From a virus: a stretch of 29,204 nucleotides of DNA. Shown here piece after piece: positions 12,421 through 20,321 of this stretch (positions are counted from its first letter, which is position 1; each line of letters starts with the position of its first letter). Position numbers and translations under genes: made by a program. Under the pieces are notes generated by a model. The model was not told the DNA's origin. It saw only the letters and a program-made list of their open reading frames with translations, and ran no database searches. The stretch is taken from positions 1 through 29,204 of the IMG/VR virus record IMGVR_UViG_3300024308_000015. The stretch is one strand, 5' to 3'.

Positions 12421-14145
12421 TCAGGCAATCAGGGGGCTGTATTTTGCTTTTAAATTGCTCGCTTTTGTCGCGGTTCCAGTGAACTGTGATGCCTGTCCAC
12501 TGGTGCCAACGCTTGGGTGCGTGTGCGACGCGCATATCTGCGCCAGTTCGTGGACCACATCAAGGGTGTCAGTCAGCAACGTCAGGACGTTGATTTGCTC
12601 ACTGCCCAGCTTAACGGATGCCCCGATCAGCTCCTGCGCAGCGGCAACGCTCTTTCGAATGCCTGTGATTTTTTCTGTAAGCGCACCACCCACAATAAGA
12701 CTGGTATTGCCTTTGATGTTGTCTTCCAGCTTACCGCCTATATCGCGTTTTACGTTCTGGCCAACACTGACAGAATTATCCTTGCTGCAGGTCACCGTCA
12801 GATTGCCGGACGTGCCGATACTGTAATCACCCTCGCTTATGTGTACAACCGCACCGGCCATTAGCGTGACCGTTCCCAGCACGGTTGTTTTATCTGTTGC
12901 CTGGACGGTCGTTTCGCGTGCAACCAGTTTCCGCTTTTCATCATCGGCGGTCACTTCCCGCGTCATTGATGTTTCGCTTATCGTCTGGTCAGTCTGGCGC
13001 ACCCAGTCACCGGCAACGGTCACGCGCTGCGAGACACCATCGCGCTGTTGCTGTAACTGTTCGCCAGGCTTCACCGCTGGCAGGTTATGCCCCTGGGGCA
13101 TTATCTGACGGATAAACGGTTTATCCTGCCGGCCCTCCACGAATCCCACTTCAACCAGCGTGCCGGGCGGTGGAAACTGGAACATTCCCGACTCACTGCC
13201 CGCCATAGGGACCGGCAGCGGCACAGCAGAATAAACCGGCGTATTGGCTGCCGCGTTGCCGTCTTCGTCCAGCAATTGCAGATCCACGGCATAACGTGGG
13301 CGGAATGGGTCTGCAATATCACCCCCGGAAACATCTTCGCTAGGGGCTTCAACCCTGGCGAGTTTCGGCAAATGCAGCCCGGAAGCCAGTTCCGGATATG
13401 CGCTTTCGATCTGTCGTTGAATGGGTGATTTTTGCAATGGCTTCCCGGTGGCCTTGTTACGCGGCAACCAGGTGATAGTCATATCATCATTGTTTAGCTG
13501 TACCTGGTTTAAGCGCTGGCCGTTAACCTCAACACCTGGGCGCAGGCTCTGAATCATCGGCACAACCATTGAATTACCGGCTGCGGATGCCTGACTAAAC
13601 TCGTGCGGGATCTCCACGGGCTTTCCAGCGAAAAGACTATCCGCTGCGGCCCCAGTGAAAACCGCGCCGTCCGGTAACTGATACCAGATGTAATCCGTTA
13701 TTGAAAATGCGCGGCCCAGGGTCGCTAAAAGCTGATATCCGGTTCCGCTGTGCGTAAAGTGTGGGATTGGCTTATCCGCATAGGCAGCACCGGCAGGCGG
13801 GGCAACGGTTAGCCCGCTTTGCTCGGTAATCCAGTCAGTGATCTGCCTTAACGTGGGATGCTGGAAAGAACACGGCCAAAGCTTATCGAATATCCCGACA
13901 AGCTCACGAACGAACAAACGGCATGTGCCATTATCCGCAGGCTGTGACCGTTCGACGTACCCGGTGAACCATCGAAGGACCAGCCCGTCATAACCCACAT
14001 CCACACGAACCACTTTTCCGGTGTAATCGATGTCGGTGCTGGCAGTGATGAATCCGCGCCCGCAGGCGTTCAACTCAAGCACGACATTGCAATCCACCAT
14101 GTGGATCGGATCGCTGGAAAGGAAAAGGCGTTTTATTGGTTTCAT
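12421..14145 (-). CDS. D: Tail hub-spike fusion (gpD-like late control protein plus VgrG-like spike)
   Basis: This 574-residue protein combines two baseplate parts that are separate in P2 (hub gpD and spike gpV). The N-terminal half (about 1-250) has the gpD/VgrG hub character (VDVGYDGLVLRWFTGYVERSQ, AYADKPIPHFTHSGTGYQLL). An OB-fold-like segment follows (about 300-375, YSAVPLPVPMAGSESGMFQFPPPGTLVEVGFVEG). A repetitive beta-rich stretch (about 420-510) then resembles a needle. It ends with HTH (His541, His543), matching the HxH iron-binding tip of gpV-type spikes. It is the last gene of the late operon. The name follows the P2 gene; VgrG/Pvc8-family hub-spike is the structural description. 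Confidence 0.87.
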   Translation of the reverse strand: MKPIKRLFLSSDPIHMVDCNVVLELNACGRGFITASTDIDYTGKVVRVDVGYDGLVLRWFTGYVERSQPADNGTCRLFVRELVGIFDKLWPCSFQHPTLRQITDWITEQSGLTVAPPAGAAYADKPIPHFTHSGTGYQLLATLGRAFSITDYIWYQLPDGAVFTGAAADSLFAGKPVEIPHEFSQASAAGNSMVVPMIQSLRPGVEVNGQRLNQVQLNNDDMTITWLPRNKATGKPLQKSPIQRQIESAYPELASGLHLPKLARVEAPSEDVSGGDIADPFRPRYAVDLQLLDEDGNAAANTPVYSAVPLPVPMAGSESGMFQFPPPGTLVEVGFVEGRQDKPFIRQIMPQGHNLPAVKPGEQLQQQRDGVSQRVTVAGDWVRQTDQTISETSMTREVTADDEKRKLVARETTVQATDKTTVLGTVTLMAGAVVHISEGDYSIGTSGNLTVTCSKDNSVSVGQNVKRDIGGKLEDNIKGNTSLIVGGALTEKITGIRKSVAAAQELIGASVKLGSEQINVLTLLTDTLDVVHELAQICASHTHPSVGTSGQASQFTGTATKASNLKAKYSPLIA

Positions 14146-14148
14146 GGC

Positions 14149-14691
14149 TTACCCCAGCGCGTCATTTACAGGTTTCAGGACCTTTTCTTCAAACCAGGAC
14201 ATTTTGTCCGCTGGCTCGTCTGCGGCGGAAACACCACCACCGCCCGCCGTGCCGGTTTGCTTTGTGCTGGCCGTGGCGTTGCCTTTTCGCGCCTGGCGCT
14301 TTTCCGGTACGCTGTTTTTTTCTCGCAACGTAAAACTGACCTGCCAGGCGAGACGGTCTTCCTGGGGAACGGCATCAATCTGACCGGTGAAAGTGGCTTC
14401 GCGAAAATTAATAGCCGCGGCGGTGGCATTGGCTACACGATATGTTTTCAGTGCTCCGCTGGTTTCTGTGGCGGATGCCAACTGGAAAAGACGCTGCAAA
14501 ACTGCCTCATCGTCAAACGTCACCAGACCCGACACGCGCAACTCTTTGGCTTTGATACCCTGTTCGGAATTGGTCGTGCTCGATGTCTGCCCGGACTGGT
14601 CTTTTTCCTGAAATTGCATCGAAGGGGAAACCAGCATGTTTTGCATGGTAATGCCTTCGCCGTTAAGCGCCAGTAGCGCGGTCTGGCTCAT
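14149..14691 (-). CDS. Baseplate/tail protein, HP1-like
   Basis: This 180-residue protein starts MSQTALLALNGEGITMQNMLVSPSMQFQEKDQSGQTSSTT and has a beta-rich fold through about residue 125 (LRVSGLVTFDD, YRVANATAAAINFREATFTGQIDAVPQEDRLAWQVSFTLREK). A Gly/Ala linker and a short C-terminal helix follow. It is immediately upstream of the hub-spike gene (three-base gap) and overlaps the previous gene by 29 bases. HP1-group phages carry a protein of this kind in the same slot. P2 gpU has a comparable position relative to D, but I see no clear sequence match. The likely role is tail terminus or hub assembly, by inference. Confidence 0.75.
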   Translation of the reverse strand: MSQTALLALNGEGITMQNMLVSPSMQFQEKDQSGQTSSTTNSEQGIKAKELRVSGLVTFDDEAVLQRLFQLASATETSGALKTYRVANATAAAINFREATFTGQIDAVPQEDRLAWQVSFTLREKNSVPEKRQARKGNATASTKQTGTAGGGGVSAADEPADKMSWFEEKVLKPVNDALG

Positions 14692-15385
14692 GGATCATTT
14701 TTCCTAAGTCTGATAGTGAATCGCCAATAAACAACGTTGCCGCCGTGTGTACGGCGGTAGTTCGGGGGATATTTTTTAATAACTCCCCAGCGGCACCGCG
14801 ATGGGTTCCTGTGTATCTAAAAGATAAAATCTTAGCGCTGGCCCCCTTCAATTCATCCAGTGACTGGCTCAGCGAATTAAGCAGGCTTGCCCGCTCCTGA
14901 ACGAAACCGGCAATCTGACTTTGTAACGCTGTGATGTTTGTCGGTATGGCTGCCGCAAGCTGTGCGGCAGCTACACGCTGCGCATTCACCGCTAAACGGT
15001 TAGTGGACACAGACAACGGCGCGGCGACCGGAAGCAAATTCGCTTTGGAAGGAAGTTGCATTTTTACCGTGCTTAATTTCGCCGCCGCGTCGGCAATTCG
15101 GCTTACCTGGGTAAAAACGGGGGCCGGAAAGACCGTGGCAAGGTTTTTCAGGGCATTCATAAACGCATTATGGGTATTTTCAGCGACCATCATCACGATC
15201 ACGTCTCCGCTTCCACTGCTGGATGCCAGTTTGCCCGCCAGATATCCAAGCGCGTTAGCCGGACTTAGATATCCGCCAGAATCCGCAGACTGGCCCAGCC
15301 CATACACCCACGGATGCGCCGGAATAATCGAACAACTTAACGTTGCCATATCATCGGCAATCCTGATAACCGATTCCTGCCACAT
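14663..15385 (-). CDS. Putative tail protein, HP1-like, 240 aa
   Basis: This 240-residue protein is Ala-rich and helical from about residue 90 to 185, with likely coiled coils (IADAAAKLSTVKMQ, LQSQIAGFVQERASLLNSLSQSLDELKG). It has no signal peptide. It begins at an ATG overlapping the stop of the fibre chaperone (TAATG) and overlaps the next gene by 29 bases, so it belongs to the tail operon. HP1-group phages have an uncharacterised gene at this point. I do not recognise a domain of known function; the position suggests a tail or baseplate component. Confidence 0.7.
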   Translation of the reverse strand: MWQESVIRIADDMATLSCSIIPAHPWVYGLGQSADSGGYLSPANALGYLAGKLASSSGSGDVIVMMVAENTHNAFMNALKNLATVFPAPVFTQVSRIADAAAKLSTVKMQLPSKANLLPVAAPLSVSTNRLAVNAQRVAAAQLAAAIPTNITALQSQIAGFVQERASLLNSLSQSLDELKGASAKILSFRYTGTHRGAAGELLKNIPRTTAVHTAATLFIGDSLSDLGKMIHEPDRATGA

Positions 15386-15909
15386 TACTGCGGTACCTCC
15401 GGCCAGATAACGGGTAATACTGTGGTGTCCAGGCTTTCCAGCTTGTCGATATAATCCAGCCAGCTATTCAGCGTGTTTAATTGCGAGTCTGTCAGCGTGC
15501 GTCCGGTCATTAATTTGGTCTGAGGCACAATGATTTGTTCTTTCGCCTCACTCAGTAACTGCTCGCGACTTTCCTCGGCCTGTTGCTGTAGTTCTTCCTG
15601 GCTATAAACAAACGGGATGATTTTTTTACCATCAAACACCCAGCGTGTACCCGGATCGAAGAATGTCGCCGGGACGCTGGCTTTGCGCACTTCAGCAACC
15701 GATAAATTTTCAGGGGCAAGCATCGAAACATCCCACGACGCAGCGATAATGATCCCGTTCTCGTCAAACATGAATTTCAGACTGGTGGGTGAAAATTTGC
15801 TCTGAGATTCATACCAGTCATTACCTTCTTTATCGGTGAATACCAGGACTGAAATATCACCCATCTGTTTAGCCGTTGCGGTAAAATTTTTCATCAACAT
15901 CATAATCAT
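15385..15909 (-). CDS. Tail fibre assembly chaperone
   Basis: This 174-residue protein resembles the lambda Tfa / P2 gpG type chaperones that help fibres fold and attach. Its N-terminal part contains DKEGNDWYESQSKFSPTSLKFMFDENGIIIAASWDVSML. The C-terminal part holds the family-typical QLLSEAKEQIIVPQTKLMTGRTLTDSQLNTLNSWLDYIDKLESLDT. The ATG at 15909 lies just after the fibre stop, which makes it a better start than the in-frame ATG at 15939 inside the fibre gene; ATG 15894 is another possibility. The chaperone and fibre normally co-evolve and are exchanged together. Confidence 0.85.
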   Translation of the reverse strand: MIMMLMKNFTATAKQMGDISVLVFTDKEGNDWYESQSKFSPTSLKFMFDENGIIIAASWDVSMLAPENLSVAEVRKASVPATFFDPGTRWVFDGKKIIPFVYSQEELQQQAEESREQLLSEAKEQIIVPQTKLMTGRTLTDSQLNTLNSWLDYIDKLESLDTTVLPVIWPEVPQ

Positions 15910-15914
15910 TGCCC

Positions 15915-18215
15915 TTATGCGTAGGCCGCAGTAACCCACGAACCACCATTAATCTGATACTGAAGCGGGCGAAGTCGGACCCAATAATTAGAACTCCCCC
16001 GGTCAGCAAATGACGTCATCACGCCGCCAGCCATGCGCTCACTATTTCCGCGCTCCTGATATTCAGCCGATGCACCAAGACGAACGCCGGTAACGTAACT
16101 ACCTTTTGCCTGATAACGCGCCTCGCTTTCGGCTTTCGTATAAGCCTGCCCTGCCGGGGTGTAATTTCCTTTAGGCTGATAACGTGCTTCACTTTCTGCT
16201 TTCGTATATGCGCTAGTCTTAGCCATATACCCCGCGTCCGATTGGGCTTTGGTGTAATAGCGCTGGTCAAAATTGGTGTAATTACCCGGAGATATTTGCC
16301 CAGGTGCGTAAAAGTTACCGCTGGTATCCCATTTGTAATTAATGTCCTGGACGCCACTGCCTTTCATGTGCAGATGCCATGAAAGATCGGTCCCGGAAAC
16401 AAGCGAACCCATTGAAAAAGCCCAGGAGTTAACACCTGCAATAGATGCTCTCTGTTTTACTGCCGGGTGATATTCGCTTGCGCCTGATACCGCAGAGTAA
16501 GAGTTAAAAAATGGTGCTTTTGTGTTGTACTGCTGCGTCCACATAAATGAATCGCTATAACCTGCAGTCACATCTTTATCGGCATAAATGGTGTTGACTA
16601 CCGAAAGGGGCGTTTCAATTTGCACTCCGCCTGTTGAGAGACTTATCCGAAAAGGGCGTAAGGAATTGTAAGTACCATAGGCATCGCCCTTATTAGTCAA
16701 CATCAGATAAAGATTATTACTGTCATTACGCCAGAATGTGCCGTAATCGCCGTATACAATGCGGTAACTGTTAACGGAAGCAGATTGCACTTCGGCATTA
16801 ACTTTTAACAGCCCCGTCATTGTGTCGCCGCCTTTGTTTACGGCATTGATGTCCGCAGGAGACGGTTTGTTTTCCGCATCATACTGCTTTGTCCAGGCTG
16901 ACCACGTTCCGTTATACATCGTGCGAATGTATGACCGGGAATTACTATAAATCCGGTAGATCTGCGTAAAGCCAGCGTGTTTATAAACCTCAAGTGACCC
17001 CGCGTTTGGCTCAGGATAATTTGTCCCAGTAGCGGCTTGAGCGTTCGCGGCCTGGAAATACAACCCCGGCGCGATGTAATCATTTAAATCCGCACCGCCA
17101 CCAATGCCCACTGAGAGTTTAAAAATATCACCGGGCAAAATATCAGTATCAGTTGATAGCGCATGGCCGTTAATTTTTCGCGTAAGTGGTACCCGTGTGT
17201 TTGCGTTATCGTCTGCGGCCTTTGCTTTGTCATAGGCTGCTTTAACCGCTTTCGGTGTTGCGGCCAATGCTTCCGAAGTGCTATCCACTGCACTACTCAG
17301 CTTTGTGAAACCCTTTTCGGTAGTCGTTGCGTCAGGGTGGTTGCGCGATTTTTCATGCGCCTTTAACGCCTGGTCAGCCAGTCCACCGGCAGGGCGGAGA
17401 TCGGTAATATTTCCATTTGCGTCGATGCTCGCCAGTGCAAACACATAATGCTGACTGCCATTTTCCACATAATTGGCAAGATTCGCGGCTACCGTGATTT
17501 TGCTTTTCACGGTCCATTCGCTTGTTAACGTTCCCGACCATGACACATCCAGCCAGACTTTTACCGGCTTCGTTGATACAGCGATATTCTGGTTTGCGGC
17601 CAGTTCAGTGCGTAACCCGGCAACGTAACCCGCGCCTTTCGTGACAAAATACTGAGTGCCGCTTTTATCAACCAGGTAACCGGCATCAAAAAACGCTGCC
17701 GCACCATACAGATCGATATTCTCCAGGCGCTGGCGCTCATCCATAGAAGCCAGTCGGGCGGTAAAATCAATCTGCCACGTCTCTGCGGGCGTAGTGATAT
17801 TGGTTGCCGCCTGCGCTCCGCTGTATTCCATCAGCATGGATCTCACCAGGACGTTGCCCTGCTGGCCGCTGGCATTTTTGATTTTTCGCTGCGTTGGCGC
17901 GTGAATAATCATCGCCAGCGTGCCGGTTGCTTTATTTGAAAGGCCGATCCAGTTGAAATCGAAGTCCCCGACATCCGCGCCCAGCGTCACGGAGTAAACA
18001 ACGGAATTACCGTTCACCACGCCTGACTTACTGACCGCCTGACGGTGTACAATTTTATCCGCGCCCGGTGTGGTTTCGGTGTTAGCAATTGGCTTATCAA
18101 CATCCAGACCGGGGATAAAGGCAAAAATAAACTCATCCAGCAGTACGGGCTTATTATCTATAGCCTGCTGTGCTTTCCATTCGGTAAATGCTTTTGTAAT
18201 TACAGCCTGTGACAT
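15915..18215 (-). CDS. H: Tail fibre, receptor-binding
   Basis: This 766-residue tail fibre begins with a conserved baseplate-attachment domain (about 1-160, DUF3751-like), with LLDEFIFAFIPGLD and NWIGLSNKATGTLAMI. A connector follows with HEKSRNHPDATTTEKGFTKLSSAVDSTSEALAATPKAVKAAYDKA, the short repeat seen in P2 and lambda side-tail fibres. The distal half is variable. Residues 654-710 hold three repeats starting YTKAxSxAxY. The C-terminus (MAGGVMTSFADRGSSNYWVRLRPLQYQINGGSW) is a conserved fibre tip type. The ATG follows AAGGGATG and the stop of the upstream gene is five bases away. It determines host range. Confidence 0.92.
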   Translation of the reverse strand: MSQAVITKAFTEWKAQQAIDNKPVLLDEFIFAFIPGLDVDKPIANTETTPGADKIVHRQAVSKSGVVNGNSVVYSVTLGADVGDFDFNWIGLSNKATGTLAMIIHAPTQRKIKNASGQQGNVLVRSMLMEYSGAQAATNITTPAETWQIDFTARLASMDERQRLENIDLYGAAAFFDAGYLVDKSGTQYFVTKGAGYVAGLRTELAANQNIAVSTKPVKVWLDVSWSGTLTSEWTVKSKITVAANLANYVENGSQHYVFALASIDANGNITDLRPAGGLADQALKAHEKSRNHPDATTTEKGFTKLSSAVDSTSEALAATPKAVKAAYDKAKAADDNANTRVPLTRKINGHALSTDTDILPGDIFKLSVGIGGGADLNDYIAPGLYFQAANAQAATGTNYPEPNAGSLEVYKHAGFTQIYRIYSNSRSYIRTMYNGTWSAWTKQYDAENKPSPADINAVNKGGDTMTGLLKVNAEVQSASVNSYRIVYGDYGTFWRNDSNNLYLMLTNKGDAYGTYNSLRPFRISLSTGGVQIETPLSVVNTIYADKDVTAGYSDSFMWTQQYNTKAPFFNSYSAVSGASEYHPAVKQRASIAGVNSWAFSMGSLVSGTDLSWHLHMKGSGVQDINYKWDTSGNFYAPGQISPGNYTNFDQRYYTKAQSDAGYMAKTSAYTKAESEARYQPKGNYTPAGQAYTKAESEARYQAKGSYVTGVRLGASAEYQERGNSERMAGGVMTSFADRGSSNYWVRLRPLQYQINGGSWVTAAYA

Positions 18216-18219
18216 GATT

Positions 18220-18816
18220 TCATCCCTTCAAACTGGCGCTGTATGTAGCGCTTGATTCGTTCGTTACATCGCCCAGCGTGGCGGGCCAGCAAACATAGTC
18301 ACCCTGATACCAGCCAATATTGATATGCACTGGCAGGGTGGTAATCACTTCGAAGCGATACCGGCGACACGTCCGGCCATACTTGCGAATAATTTCTAAC
18401 AGCAGGTCGCTGTTATCTGAAACCTGACTGTCAGTGACCCGAACGGTAATAACGTCCCAGTCCATACCTTCCTGGCGTTCCAGGATTTCGGCATAACCGA
18501 TCCCCAGTCGCTCAAAGATGGCAATAAATCCGGCAACCTCCCCGGCACCTTGCGCATTAATAAATGCATAGCTAACACGCTTGCGATAAAGGTCGATCGG
18601 CTCACCCCTGAAACGGGTAATATCGCGTTCCCATGCAATCAGGTTCAGCAGCGGTTCGGCGCAGGTCAACGGATCGAACTGTCTCAGCGGCCAGGTGATC
18701 CATTCATAAACCTGCGACCAGAATTTTACGCAGGCCCGTAATAACCTCGCCGGGTCGCCGCGGTCCATCCATGAGGGCAATCTCAGCCCGGCCAGCAGTC
18801 TGGAAAATTCAGTCAT
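18220..18816 (-). CDS. I: Baseplate protein gpI-like (tail protein I)
   Basis: This 198-residue protein fits the P2 gpI family: an N-terminal SRLLAGLRLPSWMDRGDPARLLRACVKFW, then LTCAEPLLNLIAWERDITRF and the typical RKRVSYAFINAQGAGEVAGF. In P2, gpI and gpJ form the baseplate wedge that carries the fibres. The ATG at 18816 overlaps the J stop in the eight-base unit ATGACTGA; a TTG two codons earlier is a weaker alternative. It lies directly upstream of the fibre gene. Confidence 0.87.
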   Translation of the reverse strand: MTEFSRLLAGLRLPSWMDRGDPARLLRACVKFWSQVYEWITWPLRQFDPLTCAEPLLNLIAWERDITRFRGEPIDLYRKRVSYAFINAQGAGEVAGFIAIFERLGIGYAEILERQEGMDWDVITVRVTDSQVSDNSDLLLEIIRKYGRTCRRYRFEVITTLPVHINIGWYQGDYVCWPATLGDVTNESSATYSASLKG

Positions 18817-19993
18817 TGGCAATCTCCACGGTCAACCCGGCCAGACGCGGGACTGAAAGTTCGCTGACGATATCGGTCAGTGAAAAACTCAGTGAATCAA
18901 CAACCGGAAACGCTTTGTGAATCTCACGGCCCAGGTTTGAAAATGAAAAACGGGAATAAGGCCATGTTTTTTTCACGTCATAGTTAGCGTTTTCACGAAA
19001 TGCGCACCGGATCAGGTTCGTGATGTTGCTCTTTAAAGTGCTCAGTTCATCCGGCTCCATGTTTTCAATGCTCTGAACAAACACAGTTACCGCCAGTGTG
19101 TGGCTGGTTTCTGGCATGGGGAAGCACTGCATATCATCGCCGTGACCGTGGTGACCCTGGTTATTCACATAATCATTAACCGCGTCGATAAAGGGCTGCG
19201 AGGTTTCGCCGCTATCCAGTAATAAATACGCGTTTGCGGTACCTGGCCCGCGCGGTGCGTCATGCAAAAAGAAAATGCGATCCACACTCAGGCCGACCAC
19301 GCCCGCAATCATGCTGCGGTAAATGGCATCCGTATGATAATTACCTACCAGGTTAAACTGATTGCGCACGCGGTCGCGTAGTTCATCATCGGTTTCTTCA
19401 TTGGCCCCCGGCGTCACCAGCCAGTCTTCTTCATTCACGGCGCTGGCAATGCCTGCAACCGCAACGGGCAGGATTCGGTAATAACCAGGTGCCAGGTTAT
19501 AGCCGCTGCCGCTGCCGGTTGCGGCGACCGGCACCAATCCGCTCTCAATCCCTGCGGCCAACGTCGTGGCTTCGCTGACGGCCAGGGCATACACCACACC
19601 GTTGATTCGTTCCGTCTGCACTATCGTGCCGACAGGGATTACAACCTCATCCCCCGCGTTCAGCTTGAAGAATCGCACCAGGCCAGCGGCTGGGCTGGCT
19701 GGCTTCACTTCAATATTCACGGCCCAGGCAAGCAGGCGCAGCATTGACCCGGTAGCCGTTGCAACAAACATATTGCGCAGGACTACATTGATTAACGCGT
19801 CGCGCAGCCACATCACCGGCGTGGTGACAATTTTCGAAATCAACCGCCAGAAGGGGGACATTCTCGACGTATTGGTGACGAACCCTTCCGCCTCAACGGT
19901 TTTCTTGAAAATCGCCGTTACTTCGGCCTCTGTCGACGGCATCCCGCTGTCGTTAAGAACCTGCTCAAAATCGACGTCTGGTTTCTCAGTCAT
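18809..19993 (-). CDS. J: Baseplate wedge protein gpJ-like
   Basis: This 394-residue protein belongs to the Baseplate_J family. Diagnostic stretches are ARFFKLNAG-like LVRFFKLNAGDEVVIPVGTIVQTE (about 130-155), GSGYNLAPGYYRILPVAVAGIASAVNEEDW and EETDDELRDRVRNQF. The C-terminal part ends with a compact beta domain. I chose the ATG at 19993, which has GAGG upstream and overlaps the preceding gene's stop in ATGACTGA. An upstream in-frame start at 20044 lacks that context. It is longer than P2 gpJ (302) and closer to HP1-type members. Confidence 0.9.
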   Translation of the reverse strand: MTEKPDVDFEQVLNDSGMPSTEAEVTAIFKKTVEAEGFVTNTSRMSPFWRLISKIVTTPVMWLRDALINVVLRNMFVATATGSMLRLLAWAVNIEVKPASPAAGLVRFFKLNAGDEVVIPVGTIVQTERINGVVYALAVSEATTLAAGIESGLVPVAATGSGSGYNLAPGYYRILPVAVAGIASAVNEEDWLVTPGANEETDDELRDRVRNQFNLVGNYHTDAIYRSMIAGVVGLSVDRIFFLHDAPRGPGTANAYLLLDSGETSQPFIDAVNDYVNNQGHHGHGDDMQCFPMPETSHTLAVTVFVQSIENMEPDELSTLKSNITNLIRCAFRENANYDVKKTWPYSRFSFSNLGREIHKAFPVVDSLSFSLTDIVSELSVPRLAGLTVEIAND

Positions 19994-20321
19994 AGTTAAC
20001 CTCAGTTCCCACACTGCCAAACTCATAGGTTTCTGCGGTGACATACAGCCGGGTAATACTTTCTTCGGTGATCACCACCGTTCCGGGGACAAGACGTTCA
20101 TCGCTTTCCACCAAAAGAGATAGCTGGGTCAGTACATCACCGCGCATTGTCGGGCTACGTTCGCCAATCAGGCGAGTGGTCACGCCACTTTCCAGAATGC
20201 TGTGAATGATGTCCTGGGCGATGCTGTCACGGTTATTGCATCGCTGCGGTTCGTTGCCGCTGTCCAGGGTAAAATCTCCGTCAGTGATCAGAAGATCGAT
20301 GTATAGCGGTTCGGTACTCAT
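19986..20321 (-). CDS. Baseplate protein, DUF2590-like (gpW/gp25 analogue)
   Basis: This 111-residue protein fits the small HP1-type DUF2590 family (LYIDLLITDGDFTLDSGNEPQRCNNRDSIAQDIIHSILESG). It sits between the tape measure and the J-like protein, where P2 has the gp25-like wedge protein gpW. The segment DSIAQDIIHSILESGVTTRLIGERSP parallels the gp25 fold in having an early helix and a conserved Arg-containing turn. Its ATG overlaps the tape-measure stop and its own stop overlaps the J start. The wedge role is inferred from position and length. Confidence 0.78.
   Translation of the reverse strand: MSTEPLYIDLLITDGDFTLDSGNEPQRCNNRDSIAQDIIHSILESGVTTRLIGERSPTMRGDVLTQLSLLVESDERLVPGTVVITEESITRLYVTAETYEFGSVGTEVNYD

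Noticed and set aside
15915-18215. Invertible fibre segment as in Mu or P1
   Set aside because: No invertase gene, no inverted crossover repeats around the fibre end and no alternative fibre tail on the other strand were seen.
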